From: Fomes fomentarius | Lineage: Eukaryota > Basidiomycota > Agaricomycetes > Polyporales > Polyporaceae | Length of the DNA: 64,000 nucleotides | Direction of reading: 5' to 3' | NCBI GenBank assembly: GCA_022606135.1 | Contig: JABYQN010000016.1 | Coordinates: 605,783-669,782, forward strand | Shown: in pieces, positions 12,301 to 25,182 of the stretch | How the letters are laid out: each line of letters opens with the position of its first letter | Numbering within the stretch: position 1 is the stretch's first letter | Notes under the pieces: generated by a model | What the model saw: only the letters and a program-made list of their open reading frames with translations | Databases searched by the model: none | Told to the model about the DNA's origin: nothing | Position numbers and translations under genes: made by a program

Positions 12301-14104
12301 GACAAAGCCGCAATGCAGCTCGTTGATACTGGTGTCTAGCCGACTCAATGCAGATTCTTGTGAAAGGAGAGACCTTGATGGGGTACATTACTCCGCAATG
12401 CAAATCCACGCTGACTCCTAATGCTGCCAAACCCATCTCCGGTACCGGTGCCACAGTGTTCGTGCTTGCGTGCTGGAGTTGTCCTTCGTGCCGTTTAGGG
12501 TACCTGTCTTGTCTTCTCCCATTCTCCCATACTCAGCAGACTCTCTCAATCGCCTTCTGCCTTCGGTCTTCCCGAACCGCCCGTTCTGTCCGGTCCTTCT
12601 CCTTCTCCTGGGTCCCCAATACCGATGCGGTGCGCTCTTCTAGCCCATGACGACGACAACGGCCGAGCTGCGGGGGCCAGTGCTCGATGACACACTATGG
12701 GAAATTCGAAGCGCAGAAGGCCCCTCACTTACGCTCCCCCTACGAGGTTGTGTGTCGTGTCCTCGCCCGTTTTCTCGAGCCTAAGAGCCCATTTGTATTG
12801 TCGGCATGACTAATACGCCAGGCTGCTATTCTTGCTCCGCCGGACGACGACGGCGTCCACACGCGCCTGGGACGTCTCGTCCTTAATCCATTTCATGCCT
12901 CCTTTCTTGGACGATGTCATGTGCACCCGCGCGGTGGAAGTCAGTACTCCTGCACCCGTCGTTCACCGCATGACTATGACTTCCGGGCCTGCCTGGTACG
13001 TGGACTTGGCCATCGACTCGAGTAAGGCGTTGCGTCATCGGATTGACGCTAGAATGGTTTGAAGTCTGTGGAGGAAGCGAGCGTACGTTATCGCGCGTTT
13101 TCGAAGGCCTGACGCCGATAGCTGGCGACTGTTCTTCCGTAGCATCCGTGGCTGGCTGTACGGCGGAGCTCTGTACGAGCGGGCTTGGAGCCATCGTGCG
13201 GCGCAAATGCGGGTGAAGAAGACCCACCAGAAGAGGAGATCGCAGCACAAAATGAGGCTCGGCGGAGTAACATGGATTCCGCAGGTTCTGGGACTCTCTT
13301 CGAGATCGGTGCGGGCACTGTGCTTTTTTGGCACAAACTTCCACCTTCCAAGACGACGTCGGTCAGGGCGGGCGGACGTTCCTGCGCTTGAGGAATAACA
13401 GTTGCGCACCCGTGGATCACCGCCGCTTGTCGAGGGCCGGGTTCGTTTGCGGTTTCATGTGAGTCCACCATTGATGAACGCTGATCTTCGTAGCGCTGGC
13501 GCTGTTTGTGTCTTGTGGTTTCGAGCAATCCAACCTGCCGCTGACCGTTGACCGCCGGTTGTACTCGGGCCGTGTGGGTAGTGTGGCCAGCACTGCGCGG
13601 TGTCTGTGGTCAAGGAACAAGAACCTCCGGGGCCCCTCGGAGCCTTTGGAGCTTCCAGCACAGTCCAGATGTAGATAGCTCGACATGAGGCGATTATGCA
13701 GCATCCTAAGCTGAGAGAGGCAAGAGAATACTTGATTGAGGTTCAGTCCTGATGAGGATGGGCATGTGCGTTACTGAATTACACCCCGAGGAAGACCGGG
13801 GGACAAGGTGGTCGGACTGCTGATCCCCCTGCGGTTGTGTCTCGAAGGATGTATGTCGATGAAGAATGGAAAATAAGCTGCGAAGATGGTTGTTGGTGGA
13901 GAGATTCAGAGAATGCATGCTAGCCGCTGGCGGCCCACCCGGCGATCAAGATATCGCCGGAGGTCTATGGCGTCTATTCTCGCCTGTTGCTGCTCTCACC
14001 CGACGCCCATCTCCAAGCTTCGCCTGCTCATCCCTCGATCTGCTTTCGCTGCTTTTCCGGTTCATCGATACCATCTCCATTCTCTTGCTTGATTCCGAGT
14101 CGAA
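6331..14104. other. 7.8-kb gene-poor stretch
   Basis: No conserved protein could be assembled on either strand. Open frames are short (at most about 180 codons), unspliced candidates do not line up into a family, and base composition is even. A minus-strand run of frames between about 8650 and 7290 and plus-strand pieces around 11040-13440 have some coding-like stretches (for example 13185-13391, rich in Glu/Ala/Ser) but could not be joined or identified. A short direct repeat of ccttacaaa lies near 8950-8990. It may be decayed genes or transposons. Confidence 0.5.
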
Positions 14105-15321
14105 ATGAATCCACGGGGAGGCAATGCGACCGCTCTGCGTCGTCTCATGACCGAGTACAAGCAGCTCACGTCGCAAGGTGTGCCTGTGGCGGAATGTCGT
14201 GGATGTGGTCGTAGGTGCTCATCTCTTGTCCACGCAACCCCCATCTACAGGCGCACCAGACGGCATGTTCACGGCCGGTATGACTCCCATCTTTCCATTG
14301 AGAGCAATTGAATACGGCGCTGAACTCGCCTGGTGTTACGACTCTCGCTCTCCGCAACCAATATCCTCCGGCAGGCCCCATATCCGAGTCTGACTTCTTT
14401 AGATGGGAGGCCTTGATCGTTGGTCCCAAGGACACTCCCTTTGAGGGTGGTGTCTTCCCCGCTATCCTGACATTTGTACGTACGGTGTATGTACGACCCC
14501 AAACTCTCTGCTGATAGGTCCTCGTCCGTGTCCATCTTTTACCGCATCCACCAACTGGTTCTCCGATGTCATGTCTACGGTTTTGCTCTTGGCCACCTTC
14601 ACACCCTGATCATGTGCATGCTCCGCCGTCCTCCAGCCTTCCGATTACCCTCTATCCCCATTCAAGATGAAGTTCGACCCCCCATTGTTCCACCCCAACA
14701 GTGAGTAGTGACAGATGACGGCATGGGGGACGGATGCATTCTTCTCGCCGATGAGCCATGAGCGGTCGCTGAGAGATTCAGTCCGCGCCCCGCCGGGAAG
14801 GCTTCTCGGCTGCACTGTCATTCTTTCGATCGTACTAACTCGTGCTCCGTCTTCGCGCTTCTTCTTTTCTGCGCTCCGCTGCTTCCTAACAAATTCTGAA
14901 GTTTATCCGGACGGCACTGTGTGTATCTCCATCCTGCACACGCCAGGCGACGATCCCACGATGTACGAGCAAGCGTCCGAGCGCTGGAGTCCCGTTCAGA
15001 GCGTCGAGAAAGTCATCCTGAGCGTGATCTCAATGCTTGCAGGTGCGCCCATCATTCATGCGGTCGGTGCCCGAAACACGTTCTGAGATGATATGCCGTT
15101 TGGCCTCCCACTCTTACGTTATCTTTGCAATGTCGCGTTGTCTCGTGAAGAACCGAACCTGGAGAGTGGCGCTAACATCGATTGTTGCAAGCTCTATCGC
15201 GACAACCGGGCTGTAAGTACTTAAATGTTCTTGGTGCTGCTCCGACTCATACGAAAGTCTCATCCTGTAGGAATACGAACGGATAGTGAAGCGATCTATC
15301 CGTGAACAATTGGGGTTATGA
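14105..15321 (+). CDS. Ubiquitin-conjugating enzyme E2, UBE2G2/Ubc7 type
   Basis: Seven exons: 14105-14177, 14251-14277, 14375-14475, 14637-14700, 14902-15042, 15151-15212, 15271-15321. They join in frame to 172 residues. Ubc7/UBE2G2 is the E2 of ER-associated degradation, working with Hrd1- and gp78-type ligases; in yeast it is held at the ER by Cue1. Seen: [13 protein letters not shown] at the N terminus, [30 protein letters not shown], the active-site block [16 protein letters not shown], the acidic loop [19 protein letters not shown], and the Ubc7-like ending [11 protein letters not shown]. It differs clearly from the UBE2G1-type gene 12 kb upstream. The first intron splits the codon after TSQ. 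Expected cytosolic/ER location is family knowledge. Confidence 0.94.
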
Positions 15322-18300
15322 TCTGGTGTCGACGTTAAAGGTTGTCGTACGCAGGCCATCCAGAGAACAGCGGACGTAGTGTGATAGTGGCGGGTGATCC
15401 AGCCAAGTTCGGAGCGCCAGTGTTCCAGTCCATGTCCCTTAGTGTCTGCTGTGTCTCGCAGCGTATGCTGAACCTGCCACGAGGACATCTTCTTAGAGGG
15501 ACATGGGAATCCGGAATGTAATGTAACACCAGCTTCACGTCATATCATCAGCATGCCATGACAACTATTGCACAGTCGTTCTTCCAGCAAATCTGAAGGC
15601 TGAACCTCTCCGCTCTCTTCCCTCGTGGCATGCTCACGTTCTCAAGCCTGACCGAAGATCGAGCGCGCCCCTCAACCTTCAATGTCACCCATGTCCGGCG
15701 CTCCACACTAGGCTAGGCTTGATGGCACACCCATTCATTGCTGTGGAAGCTCGAACACCGCGGACCGCTAGGATATGCCGTTATGACCGCCATAGTCTCT
15801 CCCGAGGAGAAGAGAACATGCGCCAGACAAGGCTAAGGCTCATCGGCCTCCTCCAACACATGTTGTGTGGTACCATGACCACCGACCTATCACCAGCCCA
15901 CTACTCGCGCTGGATCGTCTGCAGCTTAGTTACGTCGCCACCGGGCCCAGGGAGCGATGGTGGCTGACGAGCTAGAACCACCTGTGCGTCCATCCGTTTC
16001 CAGACTCCGCGCGACCCACCGTTCGCCATTCGCCGTTCGGCATCTCCTCCGTTTACCCGTATCACCGTTAAGATGAACCCCGAAAGTCCACTGTGCAGGC
16101 TTGCTGGCGGGCCACGTTCCCGTGGAACCCACCATCAGTGTGGATAGGTGTCGGGCGCTCTTGTCATGCATGCATGGTACGTGCGCCCTGTCCAGCCACT
16201 TGCATGTGCGTGTCCCTGATTTCGTAAAGGCTCGAGTGTAAGCCGAGGTGGTAACGTTAATGTTGCTTCCCGCAGTACCAGTGGCCCGTGCTTGTCTTCG
16301 TCCTCGTGCACGGCAAAACGCATACGCCGTGAAAGCGTGGGTGCTCGTGCGAACGATCTCGACAGCCCAATCTCTCGTTTGTTTCCTTCTCTGTTTTCTC
16401 TCTCCATCCATCCATCTTCCATCTACTTCTCTCTTGACCGGATCTGTCCTAGTCCGCTGTGCGGAGTGATGTGCGGGCTCGACCTGCAGTTTTGCGGACG
16501 CTGGCGGTCGCACGAGCAGCCTATCGGCGCTGCAAGTTTGGTTTAGTCGTGCACTCTGGCTCCAAATTGGGCGGGGGAGGCAACACATTCAAGAAACCGT
16601 TTTTGGCCGTGAACCCATTTAGCTCCCGCGTGCCTTTGGTGTGGATATGAACCGGACCCACGTGAGTTCCGCCCGTGTCTCTGTCATTCCGAGTCATGCC
16701 ATGATGATAAAGACACCCTCCTTGCATCACGTCGATGCCACGTAGCGCATACAACATCAGCCTCGTTGTTGTCTGCGCAGCCCGACACGTCCGTGGGTCG
16801 GGATCGAAAGACCATGGTGGCCACTTTCGGCGTCGTCGTTTGCACTATGGCTTCTTATTCCCATTCGATATCACAACAGAACATCCATGTGCGTCCGGGG
16901 CTTGCCTCGATTAGTCGATCGAGGCGTTTTGCCAGGACGACGCTCTCTTACTCACCGCGGCCCACCGTCTAGTCAAGCGTCAGGCGTCGAGTCGTGCGCG
17001 CGCGCGTCTGCGGTTACCCAACGTGCGAGCGCTACGTTGCGTAGGCATCGAAGCTTCACGAAGTTCGGGCGCAAGCGTGTGCGCCTCCGAGTCCCCCCTC
17101 CCCCACACCTTTTGCCAGTGTGCCGAAATTCGAAGGACGACATGGCGATGGCCCTGGGATGGGGGACGGTGTACATGTACACGCTCCTGCGTCGTGCGAA
17201 GCACTGGGCATATCCCTATCTCGTCATCTCATCACGGCGCCCACATTGCGGCCTACACCCAGACTGACACTGACACTGACAGCCACCACTGGCGCAGTGC
17301 CACAGAGCGGTGTCAGAAACCCGACTCGCGCTACCACACACGATCGTAACAGTCCATGCTACTTATTCGATCGCAGCTCACCACATGCTCCGATATGCTG
17401 GCTCGCGCTACACTAGTGCGCTCTACTCCGAGTTAAACAAAGGGGAGAGGGGGGGGGGGCGGATCGCGCGTCCAGGGGGCAGGCCAAGCCTCTTCTTGCA
17501 CTGGGCATTGGGTAGCGCTCTCGTCCCGCGCGCGCGGTGCCGTCACTCATCCACAATGACCTACCTACCCAGTGAATTGAATTGGGGGGCCGCGATGCAC
17601 CACCACCACCACCACTCTCGCTCACTGGCACTCGCGGGCCGCATGCGCGCGCGCGCGGCGCGTGTGTGTGGCTGCCAGTGTGTGAGTGAGTGTGTGAGTG
17701 TGTGCTGTGTTTGCTGTGGCGCTGTGCTTCTTGCCCCCACAGCCTAGCTCCAGGCGGGAGAAGAGAACAGTACAGATTAGGTACTACTGGTTGGCACTTG
17801 GTGCCCTAAATTGCAACAGCGACAAACCTGCTCAGGCTTGTGATAGTCTGGACTCTGGCAGTATGCCAATCCCCTCGGGCTGTCTGGGCTCCGTCCGTGT
17901 GCGCAGCTCTCGAAGCCCACACACGACAAGAAGAAGGGGGTCTCTTCTGAGGGAGTTGTTAAAGTCGGCTTAGTCCCCCACTTGGTTCTTCTGCGCGCGC
18001 CGCGAACATCACATAGAAGCTGTGCACGTATGATGGCCCACTTAGCTGGCACTAACGCGATGCGTTAGATTTGTACGAACTTGAAGAACTGAAGAACGCA
18101 GCAGGAACATGGAAGAGATTGCAAGGCAAGATGTCGGGTAAGTGAGTATACAGTGAAGAGAAACTAAGATCTAGGAGGAAACGAAGTCGTGCATTTGACC
18201 CACAGCTCAGCGGACCTTGGCCTTAGGAGAACTAGCTATAGGAGCTAGGAACCGACCTACTGAACAAGTAGAGCTAGCCTCACTCACCCACCGACAGACA

Positions 18301-19199
18301 GTACGTTCCGTGCCTTCTGGAACCTAACAGAACCGATTGCGACAACAGAACAGAGCATAACCCAAGCTAAGTTTGGTCGAGCACGACTGTACGCAGCAAC
18401 GTCACAAGTCGCAGCCAGATGCGCTCGTGCTTGACCAACATGCACTGACTCCGACGGAGACCAGCTACCGACATCCGCACCAAACATCGAATATAGAACG
18501 CACACACACACACACACACGTCCGACGGCCGTATCGCACAATTATAACAACAACAACAGCGACGCTGACCATTACAGCACCTATACTTCGAGCATTAAGG
18601 TCTACATATATGGGGAACGATTACCGGCACCGAGGCTGCGTACTACTTGGAGTGCGTGGATGTGAGAATGCAGGGATGGGCGGATGGGACTTTGGGGTGG
18701 AAGTTGGGGTCATGTCCGGAGAATCGGAGGATGGGGTAATAATGAACACAGTGGGAGAATGGAACAGTGGGAAGACGGCGGAGGGAAGAATGTGAATACG
18801 TATACGGAAGATGGGATACGGAGTTGATGCATGGAACGGAACGGGGGACGCCAATTACTGCTCGCGCGCGTGTGGATGCGCGAAGAAATACGTATCGTAC
18901 GCGTGCTGCTCACACATATAAGTGATGTCATACAAACCGGGACTTCTGGAGAGGCGAGAGGCAGTCAAGGCAGTGAACCTTATCGGGCAGCGGGAGCAAT
19001 GCAGGCGTGGATGACGATGTGCGCGCACCCCCTACACGATATTCATGGACATCGGGCCACACAAAGACAAGGGAAGCGGAAGAAGGCGGCCACAGAATAG
19101 CACAGCGCACAGAAGGGTGAGCTTAGCGCGACAGGGTTCGAGGGTCCGCCCTGCACACGCCGAGCCATCACCACCTGTTGTGGAGCGGAGAGACGCAGC
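15322..19199. other. 3.9-kb low-complexity intergenic region
   Basis: Between two convergent genes. Contains a G run (17449-17459), a CAC run (17598-17614), GTGTGAG-type tracts (about 17660-17710) and a CA microsatellite (18501-18519). Long antisense open frames here are compositionally biased and resemble no family. Nothing else is supported. Confidence 0.55.
18501..18519. repeat. CA dinucleotide microsatellite
   Basis: Nearly ten uninterrupted CA units are read directly in the sequence. Confidence 0.95.
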
Positions 19200-21323
19200 C
19201 TACTGGATAGCCTTGTAGACGCGGTCGCCAAACTCCTCGCCTTGCTTCCCAAAGATGTGACGCTGGACGTAGGGGTTGCGGAACATGCCGTGTGGGTCGA
19301 CGTCTTCAAGCACCCTGACAAAGTCGTCGAAGCGCGGGTAGAGCTTGCGCAGGGCGTCAGGCCGGAGAGGATGCGCCTTTGCCCAGTGCGGCTTGCCGCC
19401 ATGCCGGATGAGGATCTCCTCGAATCGCGCGAAGAGCTTCCGGTAGGGGACGTTGAGCCCATACGGCCTGTTGTTGCGGTGGCGCGGGGAGAGCCGAAGC
19501 GAGGGACGAGGGGAAGCGCAAGTGGCAATTCGATGGCAAGATGCGGTTCAACGGAAGTGGATCAGGCCCCCGAGCCAACGGCGAAGCGGGAAGCACAGTG
19601 GCGTTTGCACACGGAGGATACCGAACAACATGTGGCAATAGGCGATGCGGACCGGACACGACGGAGCGGAGTTTGCGCAAGGCACAAGTACGCGGAGGCG
19701 GAAGAACGGGCGGAACGTGCAGCAGAAGGTGACGAGAGAAGATATGATGAGAAGCCGCCTGGGAACGCTGCGGAGAAGGAACTCACTTGTACTGGATGAT
19801 GCCTATCCAACACGTCCGCTGCCTGTTGCTAGGGCTCAGCCAAATGTCATCTGCGTCGGAGAACCTGATCTCTAGGGAACAATGGGGGCGCAAGCCGTTG
19901 GGGTCGGCGAATTCCTCATCGAGCCATGCTCGAAGCTCCTGCAGGCACGGCTCTGTCTCCTCGTACGGTATCGCCCATTCAGTCGTGTATTGGGGATACT
20001 GTCAGAACGCGGGAGAAGACGATGCGGTCAGCAAACGGCGCAAGATTGAAAGTTAGACAAGGGCTAGACAGGGGCTGAGAAGACGTCGCAGACAAAACGA
20101 AAGCTCACCTTGCAGTCAAGGTTGAAGATCCGATAACTGTCATCAATACCAACTGTTGGCTCCGAAATAAGCCATGCGGCGATCCGGCCATACCAGAGGT
20201 TGAGGACCGAGACATAGCGTGCGAGAAAGAGAAGGAACTGGAGGAGGTGGTATCCCACGAGTGAATGCCAGAGCCAGGTGCCGACGGGCTGCTTGGGCTG
20301 TGATGACAGATACGGGTTAGCACCGAGTCGGAGGTGGGCACGTAGTGTGAAACGCACTTCCGCTGTCCGGTCTGAGGAGCTGGCGCGGATAACGCCGGCC
20401 TGGGGGAACCACCAGAAGCGAACGTGTTGCGAGGCGTGGACAAGCGTGTCCATATTTCGCACAGCATCGTCAAACGAGTGCGTCTGCTGGACTTCTTTGA
20501 GCCTGAACGCGGGCTCGACGTCAAGGGTGACTTCTAGAATGAGGCCTGTGCTGCCGAGGCCGCATATTGAAGCCATGAAGAGATCCTGGCGTTCTTGACG
20601 GGAACAACGCACACGCGTGCCATCTGCGAGGAGCAACACCAAGGCACGTACGTGCATGGAGAGGACGGGATACGAGATGCCAGTGCCGTGGGTGGCAGTC
20701 GTGATGACGCCTGCGAGAGACTGATCAGAGATGGAGCCGACGTTGATCATGGCGAGACCACGGTCGGCGAGGACGGTGTGGAGAGCGTTGAGGGTGATGC
20801 CGGCCTGTGCGACGACATAGCGCTTGTGATAGTTGACCTGTTGGGAGAGAGATGAGTGGCGGATGTGCGGGAGGAGGAAGAGAACTCAGAGCCTGCGCGC
20901 GAGCGGGCGAAAGCGAGAGAAGCGCGCATGAGAGGGCCGGAGATCTCCGGATGACGAGATAATTCGCAAAGCAAATAGGGGCAAACAGGCGAGATAGACG
21001 ATGGCACTGACCTCGATAACTTTGTCGAGCCTTCCGGTCCGCATCATGAACTCGGAGGTGCAGGCAAGGTCGCTGGGACTGTGTCCGAGGCCGACGACAC
21101 GGACGCTCTTCTCCTCGCGGCGGGCGAGCTCGAGGACGGCCCTGCACTGGAGCTCGTTCTCGGGCTCGAAGACGGCAAGCGGGTTGCATGTGTACGTCAG
21201 ACCCCAGTTGGTGAAGCGAGCGCGCGGGGAGCCGGCGCGGACGGTGACAGGTGCGAGAAGGCCATAGAGTGTCGGAAGAGGTAGATGGGAGAGTTTGGAT
21301 GTGGCTGACTGGACAGAGGGCAT
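19200..21323 (-). CDS. ALO1: D-arabinono-1,4-lactone oxidase
   Basis: Oxidises D-arabinono-1,4-lactone to D-erythroascorbate, the fungal ascorbate analogue, at the mitochondrial outer membrane in yeast. Five exons: 21012-21323, 20358-20837, 20109-20297, 19787-19998, 19200-19467, giving 486 residues. Seen: the FAD-binding VVGLGHSPSD motif (His81 is the expected covalent flavin site), QSLAGVITTATHGTG, LGSTGLILEVTL, a hydrophobic WLWHSLVGYHLLQFLLFLA segment in the ALO domain that may contact membrane, HCSLEIRFSDADD, KPHWAKAH and a C-terminal HGMFRNPYVQRHIFG. These are the hallmarks of sugar-1,4-lactone oxidases. The last intron (19468-19786, 319 nt) is far longer than the others. A TATA-like box lies about 50 bases before the start. 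The Hsp70 gene downstream of its start side is on the same strand. Confidence 0.92.
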
Positions 21324-24300
21324 GGTCGCGAGAGGGAGATGGCTAGCATGTCGAGCGAGAGGCTGCGAGGCTTTATAAGTTTTAGCCAGTGGTGATTATG
21401 ATTTCAGGGAGACTGTTTACCTCTTTCGATCGATTGCCTCAGAGCGCGGAGGCGACGGGGAGACGACGGACGCTTCCGAAAGACCGCCACAGAATGGCAA
21501 ACGCCGGTGGGTATGTCGGGAATCTGGATAATTAATACTCCCCAAGATCGCAGACGGATACGGAAGCCGGCAACGCGCATTTTGACCACAAATCCACCCG
21601 CCGGACCATGGCACATCGCAGATTAGCCTCTCAGCCCACCCGGGCTGTGACCCCAAAGTGCCGTCGCCCGGCCAAGATTGGGTTCGGGGCCCAGTCCGTG
21701 ATTCATGCGAAAAACAACGAGCTGCGAGTGGCAGACGCCGAGTGCTAATAGTCCGACTGAACGGAGCAAGGCACGCCCATCTCAGAGATCGAGCAAGCTC
21801 TGCCGAACTCATGAGCGTCTGTCATCCAAGAGTGATATGAGCGCCGGGGCGAAGCCATGACGCGGACGGAATTGGGTGTGCGCACGCCCGGGCCCCCCAG
21901 CCATCGCCGCCCGCTGAAATCGCGTCCTCCCAGCCTCTGCGCGAGAGAAAATAGGCCGTGCCCCTTCCTGCGCCTGCGAATCAGCGATCCCAGGCTCCTG
22001 TCTACCTTGCTCCCATCACTCAACTGTACCCAGCCTTGCCCGGACTGGGCTCGGACGCTCACAATTGCGCAAAGTCGTGGCCCGCCACGCAGCCCATGCG
22101 GCGCACCTCCTCCTCTATCGCGCTCACCGCGAGGCGAGAGCCTGAGCCCACGACGAAACGCGAGCCGAACGAACTCCCTACCTGCGGCCCCAAGATTCGA
22201 ACGTTGGGAACATTCGACGACTCGCGCTCGTCACCACAGGCGATTCGGGTAATCGAATTGTAGAGGATGCATGCATGAGAAGAAGCTCACCCATCCCCCC
22301 TTCCCCCCGCACCGGATTGTCCGAGAGGTTGTGCGATCAGCCGACGCTAGTGCTGATACCTGCTTGCTGCTTTGCTCACGTCACGGCCGCGGCGCCGAAT
22401 CGGTCAGAGCGTGTAAGTATACTTAATAATATGTAAGTCTGTCTTCGACCGAAGAAAGAATGAGAGAGGCACGGTGTTCCTGGCGTGGGGCCCTTTGTGC
22501 CTTGAGTGCGGGCTTACACTCGCATGCGCGTCGACGTAAGTACTCGACAGTCGACATGGCTCGCGGCGGCCTCTGTCATCTGCGCGAACCATGGCGCATG
22601 AGTCGCATCGCATCGCGCCTGCCTGCTCTCGGCAAACATCGACGTCTTCAAGCGACGATGTCATCGTCGGGCCCCGGTCTGCTATGACACGCCCTAGATA
22701 TCATCTGGTTGAAACTCGTCGAGCATCAGACCGAGGAGCAATACTCGGACAGTGCTCAGTCCTTTTTCACTCGCTGGGATCTGAGCCCATCGTGACATCG
22801 TCCATCGTCTTCCGTCTTCCGAGTTACGCGCCACCGTGCACGCCGTGTCACCCCGCCCGGGCTCCGAGCGATCCCGAAAGCCGAGAGTCAGAGCCCGAGA
22901 TCTAGGATAGCCCGTCCGAGCCAGCTGTCCGTGCGTGGCACCCTCAGCCCAAGCCCCTTGAAGCCAGGAGGAGGTGAGCCCTGTGGCCAGCCAGCATCAT
23001 CATGCCATGCCGCGATGGAGGCAATTGTTCTGTCGGGGGAGTCGGATGGGATGGCGATCGCGCTCCTGACGACCGCCAGTCTAAGCCTATACCGTGCCCG
23101 TACGTGCTGGAGCAGCCAAGATTGCACAGATTATTGATTGACTCGTCGGAGATGCCGTCTGAGATAGATGCATCATGGATCATATGGATCAGTTGCATGG
23201 AACGCCGATAGATAGCAGCTAGCTAGCTATCGTGCTGCGTATTGCAGCCCGAGTGACAGCCCGAGCGTCCGAAGTACATACGGCGGGGGCAGGTGCGGAT
23301 CCGAACAGCGAGTGCGCGAGCCAAGAGGATGGCTCGGAGTCCACCGGCGAGGTACAGAACGAGGACAGCGAGGCGGGCGGGATGGTCGTCGGCATATACA
23401 AACTGATCAGAGTCCATGTGGGCGTCCAAGAGGAATGAATTGCGGGATGAACGGGGACCGACAATAAGGCTCAGAGGAAAGACGCGATCCTGCCAGTGGC
23501 CAGCTGCACGCGACTGTCTCCACTGAAGTCTGCTAACACGTACACGTGGCAGTTACCGCGCCATGTCCGCGCCGGCCAGAGCTCTCTGATCAGCCCTTCA
23601 GCTGGTTCTTCAGCCGCTCGCGAGCCCGACCCATGGTATAGTACAGCTCATACGAAATGCTATGCATTGCGCATGCATACAGCACTACTTATTCCCTGAG
23701 CGAGAAGCATGCCACCTGCGCCGGGATGTGCTCATGCTCTTGATCGCGATCATGCATCTATTCTAGTCTCCCGGTGCTCAGGCCTCATGTTGCGATCATG
23801 ATCAAATTGAACAAGGGAAGGCTGAACCATGAACGTTTGGAGGTTGGACGGTGGACGCCGAAACAATGTCACGTCCCCGCCCTGGTCAGGTTGCCGGTCG
23901 CGCGATCGATGATGCATGAACGTTATAACAACTACCACATCGGTCATGACGAGCCTTCTCAACGGGAGCACTCATGCAATTCGGTACGCCCTCCCACTCA
24001 TGACGCTCGTCAGAAGGGCACCTCGGCCACGGCTACACGACACGATAGAACAAGGCACAAATAAGGAGCGATCCATGTCATACGCCACCCGCAAGAGCCC
24101 CGGTAACGCCGCGATTGATTGGAAGTTTCCTCGCTGCAGAAGAAGCAGAAGCAGAAGCAGCATCGCAAACGTCCACAGCCCTGAGCAGCCTGAGGCCTGG
24201 GGCCCAACGGTGACATCACCCCTGGCGCGGCGCCGCCACCACGCAGCAGCACAGTATGTAAGTATTCTCTGAGTTCATTCGGGGTGACGACAACGGCCGA

Positions 24301-25182
24301 ATGATGCGGACGTGACTAATAATGATCATAACAATGTGCCATTGCAAGTCCCGAACTCGGAGCTCCAGATCTCGCGACAAGGCGTCGGCTCAGGGAACAG
24401 AGGACAACGCGACAAGGGTCGAGCTCGCTCGCTCGCGTGCGAGTGGGTAGAGTTGATGACACTTGGCAGGGAACGGCCCGGCCGCACCGCATATCGGCCA
24501 CACAAGCACGGTGCATCTCGGTACACAGACTGGGGGGCGGGGGCGGGGCGGGCTCGAGGATCGCGATGCGTGGAAGCGCGTGGATTCGCGTAACGTGTAC
24601 GTACACCGGGCGGGGTGCCAGATGCCAGATGTCAGATCCAGTCGAAGATGGAGGCAAAGTCGCCATTGCTCGCCTCCGAGCATGCGTAGCCATCGTACGT
24701 ACTGCGGAGAGCGTCCACGGACTTGAGAAAGGACCGTCTCGCTACACCAAACCACCGGTGGGAGAAAGGAGGGCACAACGTGGGACTGGATAAGATAACG
24801 CAAAGAGCTGCCATCAATAGTCAAAAGTGCAAGTAGGTTGGTGAGTAAAGTAGAAATAGGTAGATGATTACATGACGATGAGATAGGCATGTGCACTCCG
24901 ACAGACCGACGAGGGCACCAGCGACAGCTCCATCGCCGTCACCATGTCCGATGCAGTCCCGGAGGTAGCGGTGAATCCGAGTCACAGAGCCACGAGGCAC
25001 AGAAACTCGGAGTCGCACATTCCTGCCAAACATATCCAATCCTTTCAGAGAGCTACCGCGCCTGCGATCGTTCAGCACGATCAGCAAACACGATGCATGA
25101 TCACACGAATCGAATGAATTGAGAGTACCCACCTGTGCATCCCTCCCTGCATGACGCTCAGACCCCTCAGGGCACCCCTCCC
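21324..25182. other. 3.9-kb intergenic region
   Basis: Lies upstream of ALO and downstream of the Hsp70 gene. One plus-strand frame at 21958-22263 (Pro/Ser/Thr-rich, 101 codons) has weakly coding-like composition but no known relatives. No other gene is supported. A tagctagctagctatc tract occurs near 23215-23230. Confidence 0.5.
21370..21381 (-). promoter_or_regulatory. TATA-like box of the ALO gene
   Basis: On the minus strand the sequence reads cttataaagcc about 50 bases upstream of the ATG at 21323. The distance fits a fungal TATA element with a short leader. Confidence 0.45.

Noticed and set aside
15926..16588. 220-codon minus-strand frame
   Set aside because: Biased composition in a low-complexity region, no family features and no splice context.
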